From JADFXI01 sp963784135 (lineage in GTDB: Bacteria; Nitrospirota; Thermodesulfovibrionia; Thermodesulfovibrionales; Dissulfurispiraceae): a DNA stretch of 64,000 nt. Of this stretch, positions 61,696-64,000 are shown piece after piece. The notes under the pieces were generated by a model. That model did no database searches. It saw nothing but the letters and a program-made list of their open reading frames with translations, and was not told where the DNA came from. Positions within the stretch are counted from its first letter, which is position 1, and the number at the start of each line of letters is the position of its first letter. The position numbers and the translations under genes are program-made. The stretch covers positions 744,001 through 808,000 of the forward strand of contig CAWAQG010000004.1 in NCBI GenBank assembly GCA_963784135.1, given 5' to 3'.

Positions 61696-63062
61696 TGTTG
61701 TCAACAAATAGAGTTGTCCGGTTTTAGAGCAAATAAACTGTCCGGTTCTGCAGGGTGGCTGCGCATGGAACATGGCAGTCCACCGATTTCAGTTTTATTA
61801 AGGCTTATGCCGCTGCATGTGAGCAAATTGCAATCTCCTTTCCTTTAGAGTTATAGGCAGCCAGTTTTCTCGGTCCATGAAAGATAGCAAGTCTACCGTC
61901 GGGATAACGATGAACGCTTACCTGGACCCTGACGTAATGGCAACGATATTGATTTGGCGGGATCTGAAGTTTTAGTCCATCGAACTTTACACAGTTGTCA
62001 TTGCCGACGGTGCGGTCATACTGTTCGCATAGGATGTCTTCCAAGGCAGTGCCTGCCCAAGTCACGAACACGCTCTCTGGTTCTTGAGGGATAACGGCGA
62101 ACTCGGCATTATGGGCCGGCATATATGTACTGGCAAGATAATCATTGGCCTGCTTCATCCCAGTGATGCCCGCCATCGCAAGCTCCTTGACCAGCCGATC
62201 TTGATGGGTACTGAAGGCTCGCTCAGAACGGCCCCTGGCTTCAGGAGAATACGCAGGGATCATCTTAATCCCCAGTTGGCTCATTGCACGACCAAACTGG
62301 GTAAGACTTGATTTGTCCACTTTCCCTCCAGCCTCCGGTGTATGCCAATAGTGACTTCCGCGATCCGTATACAACGAAGCAAACAACCCGTGTTGCTCTA
62401 TAACCTCTTTTACACCCAGAAAGCTGCTTTGTGTGCCTTCTTCCTTAACAAAAAACATCGAGTAGTGTTCACTGCTGGCATCATCCATCGTCACGATCAA
62501 ATCCCATAATTTGCCGGGAACCCACTGGTGCCGGGAACCATCCTGATGAAGCATCATGCCGATATAGGGAGCCCTGACCCTTCTTTTCCTGTGTGCCCCT
62601 TTCAGTGCCCCTTTCGGTACCAATCCCTTTTCCTGGAGGGTGTTTTTGACCCATGTGTAGCTCCTGTTTCCTTGATGAACTCGGCGATACCAGCTAAAAA
62701 AATGCTTGACGTTGAAACCATAATAACGTCCTCTATAAAGATCCGATAGCGCCATCACTTCGTCAACTGGTGCTCGCAGATGCGATATTTGTCCTAAACG
62801 CTTATCTATAAGTCCCTCCATCCCTTTATCCGCATACCTCAGCAGATATCGCCGAAATGTCCTGTCACAGACACCAAGGAGCATCGCCGCTTCCTCCTGC
62901 GTTAGCCGTCCACTCTTCCAGCCCTCATAACCTTCTTCAAATCTCATTTTCCGTACCTCCTGCAACACCGCCGAACGTTTCATGGATAGCCCCCCTTGCT
63001 ATCCATATACCACCCGGACAGTTTATGTGCTACAGATACGGACAGTTTATCAACTCGCTACA
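61696..63062 (-). mobile_element. Insertion sequence copy 4, diverged relative of copies 1-3
   Basis: 1367 bp with the same terminal sequences (TGTTGTCAACAAATAG at the left, CTCGCTACA at the right), the same ATAAACTGTCCG-type subterminal motifs, and a perfect 16-bp target duplication. The transposase differs from the other copies at many residues, so it belongs to a sister lineage or an older insertion, yet it remains open. Confidence 0.93.
61805..62983 (-). CDS. IS transposase with HTH and DDE integrase core, diverged copy 4
   Basis: 392 residues, same length and domain order as the copies at 7932-9110 and 14370-15548. Visible differences include GWKSGRLTQEEAAMLLGVCDRTFRRYLLRYADKGMEG and ALKGAHRKRRVRAPYIG. 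The candidate catalytic regions TMDDASSEHY, LYTDRGSHYW and EARGRSERAF are kept, so the protein may be active. Confidence 0.92.
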   Translation of the reverse strand: MKRSAVLQEVRKMRFEEGYEGWKSGRLTQEEAAMLLGVCDRTFRRYLLRYADKGMEGLIDKRLGQISHLRAPVDEVMALSDLYRGRYYGFNVKHFFSWYRRVHQGNRSYTWVKNTLQEKGLVPKGALKGAHRKRRVRAPYIGMMLHQDGSRHQWVPGKLWDLIVTMDDASSEHYSMFFVKEEGTQSSFLGVKEVIEQHGLFASLYTDRGSHYWHTPEAGGKVDKSSLTQFGRAMSQLGIKMIPAYSPEARGRSERAFSTHQDRLVKELAMAGITGMKQANDYLASTYMPAHNAEFAVIPQEPESVFVTWAGTALEDILCEQYDRTVGNDNCVKFDGLKLQIPPNQYRCHYVRVQVSVHRYPDGRLAIFHGPRKLAAYNSKGKEIAICSHAAA

Positions 63063-63078
63063 TGTGTTGCTTTTTTTG
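63063..63078. repeat. 16-bp target-site duplication right of IS copy 4
   Basis: TGTGTTGCTTTTTTTG, exact repeat of 61680-61695. Confidence 0.9.
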
Positions 63079-63140
63079 TTGACATGCTCACTCTTCTGTT
63101 TTATACTTGAAATCACTTCAATAAATTATTAATGCATTCA

Positions 63141-63363
63141 AAGGAGGTGAGGCTAATGGACGCCGGCCCTGGTCATAGTAGTAACGGCAATAGACTGATG
63201 GGGAGGATAGTTGAATGTTCATTGCTCACCTCAATTTCGAAGCTCTCCTGACACTTCCTCGGTCCTGAACCAGCCCCGTCCGGTTTTTTGCCCGCTTGGC
63301 ATTTATTATCGGCAACAAAACAGCGGCATTTAAATATGCGGGTTCTACCGGAGGAGGTAACGT
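63141..63363 (+). promoter_or_regulatory. Structured leader of the MgtC gene, possibly a Mg2+-sensing element
   Basis: The leader starts with AGGAGGTGAGGCTAATG, similar to the AGGTGAGGCT opening of M-box Mg2+ riboswitches. GAGGTGAG is perfectly complementary to CTCACCTC some 80 nt downstream, and GAAGCTC follows. A GGTTTTTT tract near 63287 could end a terminator stem. The similarity is partial and by eye, and I cannot trace the full M-box secondary structure. A GGAGGAGG ribosome site precedes the start at 63364. Confidence 0.35.
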
Positions 63364-64000
63364 ATGACACTTTATCAATTCGCGATCAATAACTTTGCTG
63401 CATTGTTTCTTGGAGCGTTTATCGGCCTTGAACGGCAGTGGCACCAGCGTAATGCCGGCCTGCGCACCAATGCCCTCGTGGCCCTTGGAGCGTCGCTGTT
63501 TGTTTCGCTTTCCTCTTTGGTAATTCAGACGTCAGACCATACTCGCATGGCTGCCCAGGTCATTACCGGTATCGGCTTTCTCGGCGCCGGTCTTCTGATG
63601 AAGGAGGGATTCAACGTCCGCGGGTTGAATACAGCGGCCACACTTTGGGGAGCCGGCGCTATTGGGGCATTGGCGGGGTCCGGGTTTTTGCCACATGCTA
63701 CTGTCGGCACCGGTCTGGTGATGGTGACGCATCTTGTTCTGAGACCGATCGGGAAAAGAATTGACCGCCGGACAATTCAGGATGTGGGCGCAGAGCGACT
63801 CTACATCCTGCGAATCGTCTGCCGCAGCAGCGCTGAACAACAAATCAGGACACTTTTCGTCCAGGAGATACTCAAAGAATCGCTTTTGCTGCAGTCCATA
63901 GAGAGCGAAGACATACAGGGGACCGATACGGTCGAAGTTAAGGCATTCATCCTTGCCTATGGACTGCAGGAAGCGATAATGGAAAAAATCGTCGGCATGC
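63364..64000 (+). CDS. MgtC/SapB-family membrane protein, 3' end cut by the window
   Basis: The start ATG follows GGAGGAGG. The protein reads MTLYQFAINNFAALFLGAF, then IGLERQWHQRNAGLRTNALVA, LGASLFVSL, QVITGIGFLGAGLLMKEG and GLNTAATLWGAGAIGALAGSG, the MgtC signature with several membrane helices. The soluble C-terminal part begins ERLYILRIVCRSSAEQQ and runs off the window. MgtC proteins relate to growth in low Mg2+ and to inhibition of the F-type ATP synthase in pathogens. The role here is unknown. Confidence 0.93.
   Translation, partial: MTLYQFAINNFAALFLGAFIGLERQWHQRNAGLRTNALVALGASLFVSLSSLVIQTSDHTRMAAQVITGIGFLGAGLLMKEGFNVRGLNTAATLWGAGAIGALAGSGFLPHATVGTGLVMVTHLVLRPIGKRIDRRTIQDVGAERLYILRIVCRSSAEQQIRTLFVQEILKESLLLQSIESEDIQGTDTVEVKAFILAYGLQEAIMEKIVGM

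Overview
The window reads as a chromosomal segment of a Gram-negative anaerobe, most likely a Nitrospirota or deltaproteobacterial-type bacterium. This is inferred from gene types, not from a marker gene. The support is a two-subunit glycyl-tRNA synthetase, BamA/TamB-type envelope genes, Tat genes, rubredoxin next to a ferritin-like protein, formate-tetrahydrofolate ligase, ferredoxin-type 2-oxoacid oxidoreductase subunits and PyrR-controlled pyrimidine synthesis. I saw no rRNA, tRNA or CRISPR array.

Layout. 1-6.1 kb: the end of an AsmA/DUF748 envelope protein, then glyQS on the minus strand. 6.2-9.2 kb: a 172-bp structured repeat, then two tandem copies of one insertion sequence sharing 16-bp target duplications. 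9.3-14.1 kb: DEAD-box helicase, yacG, dapB; ferritin-like protein and rubredoxin; a CorC-type membrane protein. 14.3-15.7 kb: a third IS copy. 15.7-19.2 kb: ilvB-ilvN and a homocitrate/isopropylmalate-synthase-like enzyme. 19.4-27.3 kb: a pyrimidine operon (PyrR attenuator, pyrR, pyrB, pyrC, carA, a small membrane protein, carB). carB is broken into two overlapping frames at the boundary between its two synthetase halves, with an in-phase A_AAA_AAG heptamer at the overlap. 27.4-37 kb: an outer-membrane protein, tatAC, a Gx-type transporter, a NusG-II protein, a short uvrA lacking the insertion domain, a DUF3108 protein, an XRE regulator and fhs. 37-47 kb: glnD and an outer-membrane assembly set (tamB, bamA-like, SurA-like). 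47-52 kb: a GNAT, 2-oxoacid oxidoreductase gamma and beta subunits without an alpha, a Ppx/GppA phosphatase and proS. 52-54.7 kb: two adjacent decaying methylthiotransferase genes (mtaB-like, miaB-like). 55-61.5 kb: a cyclic-nucleotide signalling cluster. 61.7-63.1 kb: a fourth, diverged IS copy. 63.3 kb to the end: a partial MgtC gene.

The two most unusual things are these. First, a family of ~170-bp elements (6225-6396, 46926-47094, 48898-49067, and a fragment at 51787-51836). They share a core hairpin containing GTAACG, but each copy has its own 30-33-bp terminal arms that stay complementary. Second, the 55-61.5 kb cluster. Its centre is one protein carrying GAF, PAS, class III nucleotide cyclase, a degenerate PilZ-like region and a C-terminal metallo-beta-lactamase-fold hydrolase. 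It is flanked by two cNMP-binding proteins (one fused to rhodanese) and an HD-GYP protein, which suggests synthesis, sensing and possibly breakdown of a nucleotide signal in one locus.

Dispersed 7-bp repeats of the GGTCATA/GGGTCAT type sit at several gene ends and supply stop codons for carA, glnD and ppx.
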